From contig NZ_QGLL01000001.1 of NCBI RefSeq assembly GCF_003202695.1, forward strand, positions 124,001 to 188,000: a DNA stretch of 64,000 bases, written 5' to 3'. The stretch's first letter is position 1; every line of letters starts with the position of its first letter. The notes below the pieces were generated by a model that saw nothing but the letters and a program-made list of their open reading frames with translations, did no database searches and had not been told where the DNA came from. The position numbers and the translations under genes are program-made. Positions 14,447-24,656 of this stretch are shown here, one piece after another. This stretch comes from Bifidobacterium asteroides (GTDB lineage: Bacteria; Actinomycetota; Actinomycetes; Actinomycetales; Bifidobacteriaceae).

Positions 14447-16672
14447 TCACAGAGCCGAATCGGCGTCGACCTGCATGACGTAGACGTTGCGGCGCATCTT
14501 CCTGGCTGTTGTGCGCGAGATCTCCCCGGATTCGACCATGTCCTGGATCTGGCTCAGCTCGATGGCGTATCCCTCGCGCTTGGCTTCCTCAACCTGATCT
14601 CTGACGGCAGGCATGCCCGCGTATTCGGTCTTTCCCTCTGCCGATGATTCGATCATCTGGTGGTTGATGATGGTGTTCAGCAGGTCCTCGGTCTTGAAGC
14701 GGCCCTTGCCCAGCTCGGAGTAAAGCTTTTCGATCAGGAAGTGGTTCATCTCCGCCTGCAGGTGGCGCCCGGCAATGAAGACCTGGTCCTTGTCGATCTG
14801 CTGGGTCAGGTGCTTCAGGCGATGAAACTGGCTGTGCAGCAGGCCTTTGATGCGTCGGCGAGCCGTGTAAGCCCTCCAGCGCAGCTCCCCGCCCCTGTCC
14901 AGGTGGAAGAGGGATCCGGATATGGTGGATAGGATTTTGCGGGCAGCCTGTTCCTGGCTGCGCAGATTCAGGAGTTCCTCCTGGTCGTTTCCGTGCTCGC
15001 TGCGTTGGTCGATCAGCTGGGCATCAGCATCCCTGTCAGCTACTGTCTCGGCTTCGGTGCTGGGTTCGGCATCGGTCTGGGTCTCAGACTGCGTTGATGC
15101 AGAGGGCTGCTCTATCTTTGTGTTTTCGCTCTTGAGCTTCTGCTCCAGCTGATCCTGGGCCTGTTCGATCCTGCTCAGCCGCTCCTCCATGTAGTCCTGC
15201 TCCCACTCCATGGTCTGCACCTGCAGATCCTGGAAGTCCTTGGGGGAATACTGCCCGATCTGCGACTTGAGTTTGGCGATGCGGTGGTTGTACTGCTTGA
15301 TCACGTGCTGGATGGCCAGCCGGTTCTCGTCAGTAATCCTGCTGGAGAGCTCCCGAACAGTGCTTCTGAGCACCTTGATGGATTTTTCGACCTGCTGTGC
15401 CGGCACCTCGCTGTTTTGGGAGGGCGCCAGCAGCGGCAGGGCGAAGTTGGCTAGCACCAGGGTGACGATGATGACCCCCGCAGCCACGAAGATCAGCTCG
15501 CTGCGCATGGGGAAGGCAGATCCGTCATCGGTCATATAGGGGATGGTCAGGGCCAGGGAGAGGGTAATGGTCCCCTTGGGGCCGCCGAAGGTCATGACGG
15601 CCGCTGATCTCAGGAGCTTGCCTGTTATCCGTTGCCTGCTGCCGGTTTCGCGGTCCTTGGTGAAGATCAGGACGCTGGCTGTCCAGAGGAAGCGCAGCAC
15701 GATCACAGTCAGGCAAACCAGGGTGATCGTAGCCACCAGCATCCAGTTGCTGACCCTCCGGTCTCGCCAGCTGGTGCCCATGGCCGCCGGCAGCAGCATG
15801 CCCAGAAGGACGAAGACCGCACCGTTGAGACTGAAGGAGAGCACCTTCCAGACGCTGGATGAGACAATGTTGGCCTTGGATGTGTTGGGGCCTACTCCGG
15901 TGTGGTCGAAACGGACCAGCAGCCCGGTGGAGACCACGGCCAGGACTCCGGACACATGCAGGATGTTCTGCCCGACCAGGTAGATCAGGAAGGGCAGGAA
16001 GAGCTCCAGCAGAATCCTGGTAGTGGTGGTTTCCCAGCCCAGGCGGCGAGCGGACTCGAAGAGCCAGTTGACCACAAAGCCCATGATCAGACCGAAGCCG
16101 ATGCCGCCCACGAACTCGAGGAGGAACTCACCCAAGGCCTGGGGCAGGGAGAAGGAGCCGGTCACAGCGGCCAGGATGGCGAACTGGAAGCCGATGACGC
16201 CGGTGGCATCGTTGAAGAGCGATTCGCCAGCAAGTATTGAATGTTCGTCCGGCGTGAGGTCGGCGCTCTCACCCAGCGAGGAAACGGCCACAGCATCGGT
16301 GGGGCCCAGCGCGGCACCTAGGGCCATGGCTGCAGCAAGGGGGAACATGGGCCAGGCGGCGTGCAGGATGACACCCACCATGAGCATAGTCAGAGCAGCC
16401 AGACCAATGGCTAGAGAAAGGGATGACCGCAGTCCCTTGAGCAGTTCCACCTTGTTGATGGTGTGGGCCTCATAGTAGAGCAGGGGTGCAATGAAGAGGA
16501 CCATGAACAGCTGGGGATCCAGCTGCATCCGCGGGAAAATGGGCAACAGGGCCATGACTGCGCCCAGGACGATCTGGACCAAGGGGGTGGAGATCCGTGG
16601 AATGAACCTGGAAATAAAGGAAGAGATGAGGACGGCAGCAAGTATGCACAGAATAAGGATGAATGTTTCCAC
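14447..16672 (-). CDS. CPA1-family Na+/H+ antiporter with long C-terminal cytoplasmic region
   Basis: A 741-residue cation/proton antiporter of the inner membrane. The first ~410 residues hold about a dozen hydrophobic helices, including ALGPTDAVAVSSL and the ion-site NDATG motif near residue 155, both typical of NhaP/CPA1 antiporters. The last ~300 residues are polar. They include a heptad-like, probably coiled-coil stretch rich in E/Q/K (around IAKLKSQIG through EERLSRIEQ) and then helical regions, likely regulatory. The GTG at 16672 is preferred over the GTG at 16690 because AAAGGA stands at the right spacing only for the former. Role in sodium or pH homeostasis is inferred from the family. 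Confidence 0.9.
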   Translation of the reverse strand: METFILILCILAAVLISSFISRFIPRISTPLVQIVLGAVMALLPIFPRMQLDPQLFMVLFIAPLLYYEAHTINKVELLKGLRSSLSLAIGLAALTMLMVGVILHAAWPMFPLAAAMALGAALGPTDAVAVSSLGESADLTPDEHSILAGESLFNDATGVIGFQFAILAAVTGSFSLPQALGEFLLEFVGGIGFGLIMGFVVNWLFESARRLGWETTTTRILLELFLPFLIYLVGQNILHVSGVLAVVSTGLLVRFDHTGVGPNTSKANIVSSSVWKVLSFSLNGAVFVLLGMLLPAAMGTSWRDRRVSNWMLVATITLVCLTVIVLRFLWTASVLIFTKDRETGSRQRITGKLLRSAAVMTFGGPKGTITLSLALTIPYMTDDGSAFPMRSELIFVAAGVIIVTLVLANFALPLLAPSQNSEVPAQQVEKSIKVLRSTVRELSSRITDENRLAIQHVIKQYNHRIAKLKSQIGQYSPKDFQDLQVQTMEWEQDYMEERLSRIEQAQDQLEQKLKSENTKIEQPSASTQSETQTDAEPSTEAETVADRDADAQLIDQRSEHGNDQEELLNLRSQEQAARKILSTISGSLFHLDRGGELRWRAYTARRRIKGLLHSQFHRLKHLTQQIDKDQVFIAGRHLQAEMNHFLIEKLYSELGKGRFKTEDLLNTIINHQMIESSAEGKTEYAGMPAVRDQVEEAKREGYAIELSQIQDMVESGEISRTTARKMRRNVYVMQVDADSAL

Positions 16673-17180
16673 GGGCTTCCTTTCCGCCACGCAATCCCGG
16701 GCGGGCTGCCACAGGCCCGACTAGCAGGGTTCGTTCGACCAATGAAGGAATCTCCGAGTGCAGGGTCGCATGAGGATCGACGTCGCATGGTCCAGTATAC
16801 GGAATGTGCGTATCCAGGAACGGCATTAATGGACAATGTGCGCCAAGTTGACACTTCAAGCCAAAATGCTGGACAGAATGCGCTCGCGATAGGCGAACAT
16901 TTGTGAAAATCCGGCCCGGGACTCCTCCTCGGCGCATGACGGGACGGCTCAATCGGTATACTCATGAAGACCGGGAAGGCTCCGAACCTCCCAGCGGGGC
17001 ACCGCTTGCGGCGGCTGACCATGGAGCCCCATCTCTTGACCCTGGGGACTTACGCGCACGCTATTATTTCCCCGATGCTTCCGGACATCCCCCGGTCCTG
17101 AAGGAAGATTGCAAGAAAACTGCAGAGGGTCGCATGCGGGGACAAATGACCGATCCGGTTTGGAAAGGCCAGGTTGACCG
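16673..17180. other. intergenic region between divergent antiporter and P-type ATPase genes
   Basis: No convincing gene lies in these ~500 bases. A 93-codon frame at 16903-17184 overlaps the ATPase start and looks unlike a protein. GTATAC-type sequences near 16796 and 16956 could be -10 elements for the divergent transcripts. No clear operator is seen. Confidence 0.5.
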
Positions 17181-19979
17181 ATGACATCATCCATGACATC
17201 TACAAACATTAAGAATCAGAACGCAGCGGCAGCAGGGGCTGATATGCGTTTCGGCGACACAGATTGGCACAGCCTGGAGACCTCGGCTGTGCTGGAGACC
17301 CTGCGCACCGGGGACCAAGGTTTGGATACGCAGGAGAGCGCACGCCGACTGGAGCTCTTCGGTCCCAACAGCCTGGCCGAGGCCCAGGCCAAACCCCGTT
17401 GGAAGCTCTTCCTGGAGCAGTTTGCCGGCCCTCTGATCGCCGTCCTGATGGTCTGCGGCATCATCACCATTTTTCTGCAGCACTATGTGGATGCTGCAGC
17501 TATTTTCTTGGTCCTTATTCTCAATGCCATCATCGGCTACGTACAGGAGTCCAAGGCGGACAAGGCCGTGGAGGCCCTGACCACTCTGTCCACCCCTACC
17601 ACGCGGGTGGTGCGTCAGGGCCGGATGGAGCAGATTGACGCCGATCAGCTGGTTCCAGGCGACCTGGTCCTCCTGGAAAGCGGCGATCGCATCCCCGCCG
17701 ACCTGCGGCTGATCGAGGCCCTTCACCTACGCATCGATGAGGCTATGCTGACGGGCGAAAGCGAGGATGCCAAGAAGAACACGGATCCCGTGGACCGCGA
17801 TGCAGCCTTGGGCGACAGGCGCTGCATGGCCTTCTCAGGCACCATGGTCACCAGCGGTCGTGGACGAGGGCTGGTGGTGGCCACCGGCTCCGACACTGAG
17901 CTGGGCGAAATCAACGATCTGGTCCATGTAGCCAAGGGCCGCACGCCCCTGCAGCGGATCATCCACCGCACCGAGGTGGGTATCGCTGTCGCCGTTATCC
18001 TGGTGGCCATCTTCGTCTTCATCGGCGGAGCCATTCTCAATGGTGATGCTACGGGGGCCTTCCTGTCTGCAGTCTCCTTGGTGGTGGCCTCCATGCCCGA
18101 GGCTCTGCCCATCGTGCTGACCGTGGCCATGGCCTTGGGGGTCTCAAGGATGGCTGAATACCATGCCATCGTCCGCTCACTGCCGGCGGTGGAGACCCTG
18201 GGCTCTATCACCGTCATCGGCTCGGACAAGACCGGTACGCTGACCCAGAACCGCATGACCGTGGAACAGTTCACCCTGGGCGGCGGCCATCCAGTCTCTG
18301 TCGAGGGTCTGGACCTGGGCGCAGCGGCTGTATCCGACGACGATCGCATGCGCGGTCTGGCCGCCCTTGCTCGGGCCGGGGCTCTGACCAATGAGGCCCA
18401 CCGGCAGCCGAATGAACAAGGCGACATCGAGTACAGCGGCGACGCGGTCGATATGGCCATGGCCCGCCTGGCCGACCAGACCGGGGCCGTGACCGCTGAG
18501 GATTTGGACGCTCCTATCGTCATGGAGACCCCCTACGAGCCGGAGCTGCTTCACTCCATGACCATCCGCCGCAGCCCGGACGGTACCCTGACCCAATACG
18601 TCAAGGGTGCCCCGGATGCGGTCATGGCCATGAGTCGAACCATGCTGGATCCGGATGGCCAAGTCGTCCCCCTGGATACTCAGGCCGTCCACAAGTCCTA
18701 CGAAGCCATGGGCTCCCAGGGGCTGCGGGTGATCGGCGTGGCCAGCAGGGTCCTTTCCTCTGACCAGGATCCCTCCTCCCGTCGTCGACCTGACGACCTG
18801 ACCTTCCTGGGGCTTGAGGGCATGCTTGATCCGCCTCGACCCGGCGTGCGCGAGGCCATCGCCGAATGCGCCGGGGCCGGCATCCGCGTGGTCATGATCA
18901 CCGGCGACCACCCGGTGACTGCTGCCGCCATAGGCCGACGCCTGGGTCTGGAGCACACCGATCAGGCGCTGACCGGCAGCGAGATGCTGGAGATGAGCGA
19001 CGAGGTCCTCCGGGCCCGTCTGCGTGAGACCTCCATCGCCGCCCGCGTCTCCCCCCAGGACAAGCTGCGCATTGTGGAGGCCCTGCAGGACGAGGGCCAT
19101 GTGGTGGCTGTGACCGGCGACGGCGTCAATGACGCCCCGGCGCTGAAGGCGGCCTCAGTAGGCATCGCCATGGGCCGTTCCGGCACCGACGTGGCCCGGG
19201 AGGCCAGTGATGTGGTTCTGACTGACGACAACTTCGTCACCATCACCCAGGCCGTGCGCCAGGGGAGGGTCATCTTCAAGGCCATCCGAGGGTCCGCTTA
19301 CTTCCTCCTGTCCACGGCTGCAGCCGCCATGATCGCCGTGGGGGTCAATGTGATCGCCGAGGAACCCCTGCTCTTCCTGCCCCTGCAGATGCTCTGGATC
19401 AACTTCGTGACCAACGGCGTCCAGGACATCGCCCTGGGATTCGAACCGGGCAACGGGGATGAGCTGGAATCGCCTCCGCGTTCGTCTGGAGAGGGTCTAC
19501 TCTCGCGGGTGCTCTGGGCGCGCCTTGCCGTCTGCGGGCTCTGGATGGCCACCTGCATTCTGGTCCTCTTCCGCCTCAACATCAACGCGGGGATGGATCT
19601 GGCCCTGGCCCGGACCATGGCACTGACCCTGTTGGTCCTCTTCAACTTCTTCGTCGCCATGTCGGCCAGGTCCGAGAACAGGTTGATCCTCCAGCTCAAT
19701 CCTCTGGACAACACTTTCCTTCTGGTGGCCTCGTTTGTGGCCCTGGGCATCCATGCGGGGGCCATGTATCTGGCTCCGGTTGCAGGCGTTCTGGGCATGG
19801 CTCCGTTGAGTGCAAGCCAATGGCTTGTCTGTCTGGGCATTGGACTGACGGTCCTGATCTTCAGTGAGGGCGACAAGATGATTCGTGCCTTCCTGGCCAA
19901 GCGAGGTATTGACACGTCCGGGCGGCCTAAGGGCCATCTGCACCATGTGCGCCGCCGCATTGCAGGCATGATCAACTGA
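17181..19979 (+). CDS. P2-type cation-transporting ATPase
   Basis: A 932-residue P-type ATPase related to Ca2+/PMR1-type pumps. It has an N-terminal cation-ATPase domain, an actuator motif TGES near residue 192, membrane segment 4 with PEALPIVLT, phosphorylation motif DKTGTLTQNRMT near residue 349, TGDHPVTA, and GDGVNDAPALKAA near residue 647. C-terminal membrane segments follow, including WINFVTNGVQDIALGFE. In SERCA-type pumps the matching M6 position is Asp (NLVTDGLP); here it is Asn, so the transported ion should not be called calcium without test. The start follows a weak ribosome site; internal ATGs lie a few codons downstream. Confidence 0.9.
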   Translation: MTSSMTSTNIKNQNAAAAGADMRFGDTDWHSLETSAVLETLRTGDQGLDTQESARRLELFGPNSLAEAQAKPRWKLFLEQFAGPLIAVLMVCGIITIFLQHYVDAAAIFLVLILNAIIGYVQESKADKAVEALTTLSTPTTRVVRQGRMEQIDADQLVPGDLVLLESGDRIPADLRLIEALHLRIDEAMLTGESEDAKKNTDPVDRDAALGDRRCMAFSGTMVTSGRGRGLVVATGSDTELGEINDLVHVAKGRTPLQRIIHRTEVGIAVAVILVAIFVFIGGAILNGDATGAFLSAVSLVVASMPEALPIVLTVAMALGVSRMAEYHAIVRSLPAVETLGSITVIGSDKTGTLTQNRMTVEQFTLGGGHPVSVEGLDLGAAAVSDDDRMRGLAALARAGALTNEAHRQPNEQGDIEYSGDAVDMAMARLADQTGAVTAEDLDAPIVMETPYEPELLHSMTIRRSPDGTLTQYVKGAPDAVMAMSRTMLDPDGQVVPLDTQAVHKSYEAMGSQGLRVIGVASRVLSSDQDPSSRRRPDDLTFLGLEGMLDPPRPGVREAIAECAGAGIRVVMITGDHPVTAAAIGRRLGLEHTDQALTGSEMLEMSDEVLRARLRETSIAARVSPQDKLRIVEALQDEGHVVAVTGDGVNDAPALKAASVGIAMGRSGTDVAREASDVVLTDDNFVTITQAVRQGRVIFKAIRGSAYFLLSTAAAAMIAVGVNVIAEEPLLFLPLQMLWINFVTNGVQDIALGFEPGNGDELESPPRSSGEGLLSRVLWARLAVCGLWMATCILVLFRLNINAGMDLALARTMALTLLVLFNFFVAMSARSENRLILQLNPLDNTFLLVASFVALGIHAGAMYLAPVAGVLGMAPLSASQWLVCLGIGLTVLIFSEGDKMIRAFLAKRGIDTSGRPKGHLHHVRRRIAGMIN

Positions 19980-20038
19980 ACTGATCTGTCGGGCTGGACT
20001 GTCAGACTGAACCCGTGCAAGAACGGTGGAAGGCGCCC

Positions 20039-20467
20039 ATGGAGGAGGCTCTGCGGCTGGCCGGCCTGGCCAAAGAGCAGGGGGATGTGCCCGTGGGCGC
20101 CTTGGTCTTGGATGCCTCGGACCGTGTCATCGGCCGGGGCTTCAACCAGCGGCAGGCCCTGGGTCGCCCTCTGGCCCATGCCGAAATGGAGGCCATCAGG
20201 AGGTCCAATGCGGGCTGGGATCTGGCAGGGTGCACCATGATCGTCACCCTGGAGCCCTGTCCAATGTGTGCAGGAGCCCTGATGGTCTGCCACTTCAGCA
20301 GGGTGGTCTTTGGCGCCTGGGATCCCAGGATAGGAGCCTGCGGGTCGGTCTGGGATCTGCCTCGTGACCCGCACGCCGGATCAAAGGTCGAGGTGCTGGG
20401 CGGTGTGTGCGAACAAGCGTGCGCCGGGATTCTTACTGACTTCTTCGCCAGTCGTCGCCAGGACTAA
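20039..20467 (+). CDS. tadA: tRNA-specific adenosine deaminase
   Basis: Deaminates A34 of tRNA-Arg(ACG) to inosine, an essential wobble modification. The 142-residue protein has the zinc/catalytic motif HAEME (His near residue 47, Glu as proton shuttle) and PCPMCAG, with the two zinc cysteines near residues 74 and 77. The ATG at 20039 has a GGAAGG ribosome site five bases away. A GTG at 20015 is an alternative that would add eight residues. It follows the ATPase by about 60 bases and converges on the TauE/SafE gene with nine bases between stops. Confidence 0.93.
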   Translation: MEEALRLAGLAKEQGDVPVGALVLDASDRVIGRGFNQRQALGRPLAHAEMEAIRRSNAGWDLAGCTMIVTLEPCPMCAGALMVCHFSRVVFGAWDPRIGACGSVWDLPRDPHAGSKVEVLGGVCEQACAGILTDFFASRRQD

Positions 20468-20476
20468 TGCCTGTTT

Positions 20477-21304
20477 TTAGCGGCGGTTGTGATTGGTCCT
20501 GTACCGTTGGAAGGCCGGGGTGACCTGGAGGGCCGCCCAGATGCAGCGCAGGACAATCAGGCAGAGGTAGGCGGCGAACAGATCGGCGCCCACACGGGCG
20601 CTGACTCCTGATGCTGCCCAGGTGCCCACCGGTGTGGTCAGAGCGGCCACGATTCCTAGAAGCAGCCCTTGACCGGCGTGAACCAGGTGGTGGCGCAGGT
20701 TGGTGAACGTCCCCGACAATGAACTGGGCAGAATGGCCAGCAGGGAGGTGCCTCGTGCGATCAGGTCGCTGGCGCCCAGCAGGGCCAGAGCCGGCACGGC
20801 GATGGCTCCCCCGCCTACGCCCAGCAATCCTGACAGGGTTCCGATCAGGACGCCGACCAGCAGAATGATCAAGGCCACCGCTGGGCTCAGCTGGATGCTG
20901 CTCTCCCTGGAGGGTGTGGACAGCAGCTGCTGGGCAATGACAGCCAGCAGGAAGCACACGTAGAGCCACCTGAGCATCACCTCTGGAAGCCGGTCCAGCA
21001 GCCAGGTGCCGATCTGCGCCCCGATGACCGTGCCTACGGCAAGCAGCAGGGCGGCAAGCCAGTCCACATGCCCGCCCAGCGCGTAGGAGGCCACTCCGGC
21101 CAGCGACATGGGGATCATGGATGCCAGCGAGGTGGCCGAGGCCTGACGTTGCTGCAATCCGGTCCATACCAGTGCAGGTACGATGATCGATCCGCCGCCG
21201 ATGCCGAACATCCCCGACAGGAATCCGCTGATCACGCCCACCAGGATCAGGATGGCCAGGGTCCGCCGGTCCGTCCCTCCGGCTCCTCTCTGCTCTTTCT
21301 GCAT
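20477..21304 (-). CDS. TauE/SafE family membrane exporter
   Basis: A 275-residue integral membrane protein with about eight hydrophobic segments. The two halves each carry the family signature: GMFGIGGGSIIVPAL near residue 31 and GLLGVGGGAIAVPAL near residue 161, which shows the internal duplication. Family members export sulfite, sulfoacetate or related anions; the substrate is not deducible here. The N-terminus is short and polar, ahead of the first helix. Confidence 0.88.
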   Translation of the reverse strand: MQKEQRGAGGTDRRTLAILILVGVISGFLSGMFGIGGGSIIVPALVWTGLQQRQASATSLASMIPMSLAGVASYALGGHVDWLAALLLAVGTVIGAQIGTWLLDRLPEVMLRWLYVCFLLAVIAQQLLSTPSRESSIQLSPAVALIILLVGVLIGTLSGLLGVGGGAIAVPALALLGASDLIARGTSLLAILPSSLSGTFTNLRHHLVHAGQGLLLGIVAALTTPVGTWAASGVSARVGADLFAAYLCLIVLRCIWAALQVTPAFQRYRTNHNRR

Positions 21305-21548
21305 GGGTTCCAGCCTAGGTCGACGTCTTCTTCGGGCTGGCAGGATGTCCGCGTATGCACCGATGGGCCTCGATCAGGCTTGGCGATGTCTTTCAAGGTG
21401 CGGGAATTCACGCATTTCAAGTCCGTATGTCCACCATGCGACCGTTGCCCTGGTTCCCCTCTGTAGCCTCGGCATACTGCTTGGTATCCCCCGGGCTGGT
21501 CCCCGGAGGTGCGTTGCCTATTCAAAAGAAGTAAGAGGGTGTATTTCG

Positions 21549-22523
21549 ATGCGATATGCGGTCATCGGTGCCGGAGCCATGGGCTATCGTCTGGGCGTGC
21601 TACTGCAGGAGCAGGCCGGCCTGCAGGTGGACTTCGTGGATACTTGGATGCCCAATATTGACAAGGTTCATGACCAGGGAGGCGTCTATGTCTCCCGCGA
21701 TCATGAGAATCGGCATCTGGTGCCCGTCAACATTTGCACCCCCGAGGAATACAAGGGCGATCCCGACGTCTGGATCGTCATGCTCAAGCAGATGCAGCTG
21801 GAGGAGGTTCTGGATCGTTGCGCATCGCTTTTCCGCGACCATCAGGTGGTCTTCTCGGCCATGAACGGCTGGGGGCACTTCGACAAGCTGCTCAAGTACT
21901 TCCCCAAAGAGCGCATCTACGGCGGCACGGCCATGATCGGTACGGTCCTCAACGGGCCCGGTGACGTGGACTTCATCGGCAAGTCCGGGGCTGGCTCCGT
22001 GCATCTGTGCGCCATGACCGAGCAGACCACCGACTTGGAGCGCCGTATGGCCGAGGACTTCAAGGCCGCCAATCTCAACCCCATCCTGACCGAGAACTTC
22101 GAGGGCACCTGCCTGGCCAAGATCATCTTCAACTCAGTGGTCAACACCATATGCACCATGTACCAGATCACCATGGGCCAGTTCGTCTCCTACCCGGGTG
22201 CCAAGGATATGTCCCGCCAGCTGATTGACGAGGCCTATGACGCTTGCGAGCGGGCGGGCAAGCAGCTGATCCAGACCCGGCAGGAGACCCTGGATGAGGT
22301 GGACTACGTCAGCCGCGTGGGCAATCCCCTCCACTACCCCTCCATGTACCAGGACATGTCCAAGGGCCGCCCGACCGAGGTGGACTACATCAACGGCTAT
22401 CTGGCGCGCCTGGGACGCGAGCACGACTACGTCTGCCGGACCCAGGAGTTCCTGACCCACGGCGTCCATCTGGCTGAGCTGGCTTTCCGCGTCCACCACC
22501 AAGAGCAGGCCGACCAGGGGTGA
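21549..22523 (+). CDS. 2-dehydropantoate 2-reductase family protein (ketopantoate reductase)
   Basis: A 324-residue NADPH-dependent reductase of the PanE/ApbA family, which reduces ketopantoate to pantoate in pantothenate synthesis or acts on similar keto acids. The N-terminus MRYAVIGAGAMGYRLG is the nucleotide-binding loop. The catalytic-Lys region CLAKIIFNSVVNTI lies near residue 190. The frame is open upstream into the TauE/SafE gene, but the ATG at 21549 immediately precedes the Rossmann loop and has a purine-rich AAGAGGG site. PanE paralogs are common, so a pantothenate role is likely but not certain. Confidence 0.85.
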   Translation: MRYAVIGAGAMGYRLGVLLQEQAGLQVDFVDTWMPNIDKVHDQGGVYVSRDHENRHLVPVNICTPEEYKGDPDVWIVMLKQMQLEEVLDRCASLFRDHQVVFSAMNGWGHFDKLLKYFPKERIYGGTAMIGTVLNGPGDVDFIGKSGAGSVHLCAMTEQTTDLERRMAEDFKAANLNPILTENFEGTCLAKIIFNSVVNTICTMYQITMGQFVSYPGAKDMSRQLIDEAYDACERAGKQLIQTRQETLDEVDYVSRVGNPLHYPSMYQDMSKGRPTEVDYINGYLARLGREHDYVCRTQEFLTHGVHLAELAFRVHHQEQADQG

Positions 22524-22583
22524 ATGGGTGTTTTATAGTGGAGGTGGCACGAGGACGTCCGACCCCGTCCGGCCAGGAGGACG

Positions 22584-24494
22584 ATGACCCAGGAAGAACG
22601 CATGCAGCTGCCCGACCGGGTGCGGACCAACGGAGCCACCCCCAATCCCTGGTGGGCCAACGCAGTGGTCTACCAGATCTATCCGCGGTCCTTCCAGGAC
22701 ACCAACGGCGACGGCTATGGCGATCTGCCGGGCATCACTCAACGGCTGGATTATCTGGCCGACCTGGGCGTGGACGTAATCTGGCTGAGCCCGGTCTACA
22801 AATCCCCGCAGGACGACAACGGCTATGACATTGCCGATTACCAGGACATCGACCCCATCTTCGGCACTATGGACGACATGGACGAGCTTCTGGACCAGGC
22901 CCACCGGCGGGGGATCAAGGTGATCATGGACCTGGTGGTCAATCACACCTCGGATGAGCACGCCTGGTTCCAGGCCTCCCGCAACAAGGATGATCCACAC
23001 GCCGACTGGTACTGGTGGCGCCCTGCCAAGGCCGGCAAGGAACCGGGGACTGTCGGCGCAGAGCCCAACCAATGGGGGTCCTACTTTGGGGGCTCCGCCT
23101 GGCAGTACGATCCGAAGCGGGGCGAATACTACCTGCACCTGTTTTCCAGGAAGCAGCCCGACCTCAACTGGGAGAACCCCCAGGTTCGGCAGGCCGTCTT
23201 CGACATGATGAACTGGTGGATGGATCGGGGCATCGACGGGTTCCGCATGGATGTGATTGTCATGATCTCCAAGACCGTTGACTCCGAGGGGCATCTGCCT
23301 GGCGAGGAGGGGTCAGCCATTGCTGACGGTCCCGCAGGACCCGAGGGGTATTCATCCTCGGCGCTCTTCTGCGTGGACGGCCCTAGGCTGGATGAATTCC
23401 TCAGACAGATGCGCAGCGAGGTCTTCCAGGGTCGGCAGGGCTACCTGACCGTGGGGGAGGCTCCCAGCCTGGCACCTGCCCGCAGCGGGCGGATCACCGA
23501 CCCCGCCAACCATGAGCTGGATATGCTCTTCCTCTTCACTCAGACCGAGGTTGACACTGGAGGCAGCAAGTGGGACATCCGCCCCTTCCGGGTCTCCCGG
23601 CTCAAGGCGGTCATGGACGAGCAGCAGCAGGCTGTGGCCAAGGCTGGATGGGCCAGCCTCTACTTCGACAACCACGACCAGCCCAGGATCGTCTCCCGTT
23701 GGGGCGATACCTCCAGCGAGGAGCTGCGCTCGCGTTCGGCCAAGGCTCTGGGGCTTCTTTTGCATATGCATCGGGGAACCCCCTACATTTATCAGGGCGA
23801 GGAGCTGGGCATGACCAACGCCGGCTTCACCAGCCTGGACCAGTACCAGGATCTGGAATCCATCAACCTTTACCACCAGCGCGTAGATCAGGCGCACGAG
23901 CAGGACCCGGACTCCATGATGGCTGCTTTGGCCTATATGAGTCGCGACAACGCCCGCACCCCCATGCAGTGGGACTCCACCAAGTTCGCTGGCTTCACGG
24001 CTTCTTATGCTCCCAAGGAGCCCTGGCTGGCCGTCAACCCTAATAGGGATAAGGTCAACGCCAAGACTGAGCTGCGCGATCCGGATTCGGTCCTGGCATT
24101 CTACCGTGAGCTGATCCGCCTGCGTCATACCAATCCGGTGGTGGCGGCGGGCGACTTCTCTCTTTTGGACCCCGAGGCAAACCAAGTTTACTCTTTCACC
24201 CGTTCCTTGGACCAGGCTCCGGAGCCTAAGTCGGGTCCCGAGGCTGCCAGCGTTTTGGACGCCTTGCCATGCCAGCGCCTTCTGGTAGCGGTCAACCTGA
24301 GCAGTCATTCGGCCTCGCTGCCGCCTCAAACCGCCCAACTTATGGGTCTGGACCAGACTGGATTCACCTCTGTGGCCCTTGGGGCGGTGGATCCCGACCG
24401 CATCCTCATATCCACCTACCGTCCGGAGCAAACCGCCAGCTCGCTGTTGACCGGTCACCTCTCCCCATGGGAGGGGTTCGTCTACCGACTCTGA
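22584..24494 (+). CDS. GH13 alpha-glucosidase (oligo-1,6-glucosidase-like)
   Basis: A 636-residue cytoplasmic glucosidase. The (beta/alpha)8 barrel starts at WWANAVVYQIYPRSF. The conserved regions are DLVVNHTSDEH, the nucleophile region GFRMDVIVMISK, the acid/base Glu in LTVGEAPS, and the transition-state Asp in YFDNHDQPR. Val directly after the nucleophile Asp is the pattern usually linked to alpha-1,6 specificity. The protein is about 50 residues longer than many GH13 glucosidases, mostly in the C-terminal beta-domain. It starts at an ATG with an AGGAGG ribosome site and lies 160 bases upstream of the trehalose synthesis gene. Confidence 0.92.
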   Translation: MTQEERMQLPDRVRTNGATPNPWWANAVVYQIYPRSFQDTNGDGYGDLPGITQRLDYLADLGVDVIWLSPVYKSPQDDNGYDIADYQDIDPIFGTMDDMDELLDQAHRRGIKVIMDLVVNHTSDEHAWFQASRNKDDPHADWYWWRPAKAGKEPGTVGAEPNQWGSYFGGSAWQYDPKRGEYYLHLFSRKQPDLNWENPQVRQAVFDMMNWWMDRGIDGFRMDVIVMISKTVDSEGHLPGEEGSAIADGPAGPEGYSSSALFCVDGPRLDEFLRQMRSEVFQGRQGYLTVGEAPSLAPARSGRITDPANHELDMLFLFTQTEVDTGGSKWDIRPFRVSRLKAVMDEQQQAVAKAGWASLYFDNHDQPRIVSRWGDTSSEELRSRSAKALGLLLHMHRGTPYIYQGEELGMTNAGFTSLDQYQDLESINLYHQRVDQAHEQDPDSMMAALAYMSRDNARTPMQWDSTKFAGFTASYAPKEPWLAVNPNRDKVNAKTELRDPDSVLAFYRELIRLRHTNPVVAAGDFSLLDPEANQVYSFTRSLDQAPEPKSGPEAASVLDALPCQRLLVAVNLSSHSASLPPQTAQLMGLDQTGFTSVALGAVDPDRILISTYRPEQTASSLLTGHLSPWEGFVYRL

Positions 24495-24656
24495 GGAAAA
24501 CCCCGTCGCCGACGCGCGTTCCCGGCTAAAGTGGAAGTCAGTGATGCCCTGAGGGGCCTGTGTGGACCGGTTGGGTCTCCAAGTCCAGGGGCGATGGGTC
24601 CGCGTAACGGTCAATCATGACGATTCCGCCGCGGACGGAAAAAGAAAGCGGGTTGC

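Noticed and set aside
16903-17184. 93-codon frame ahead of the P2-type ATPase
   Set aside because: Overlaps the ATPase start, has no ribosome site, and its composition (Pro/Arg/Gly-rich) is that of a chance frame in GC-rich DNA.
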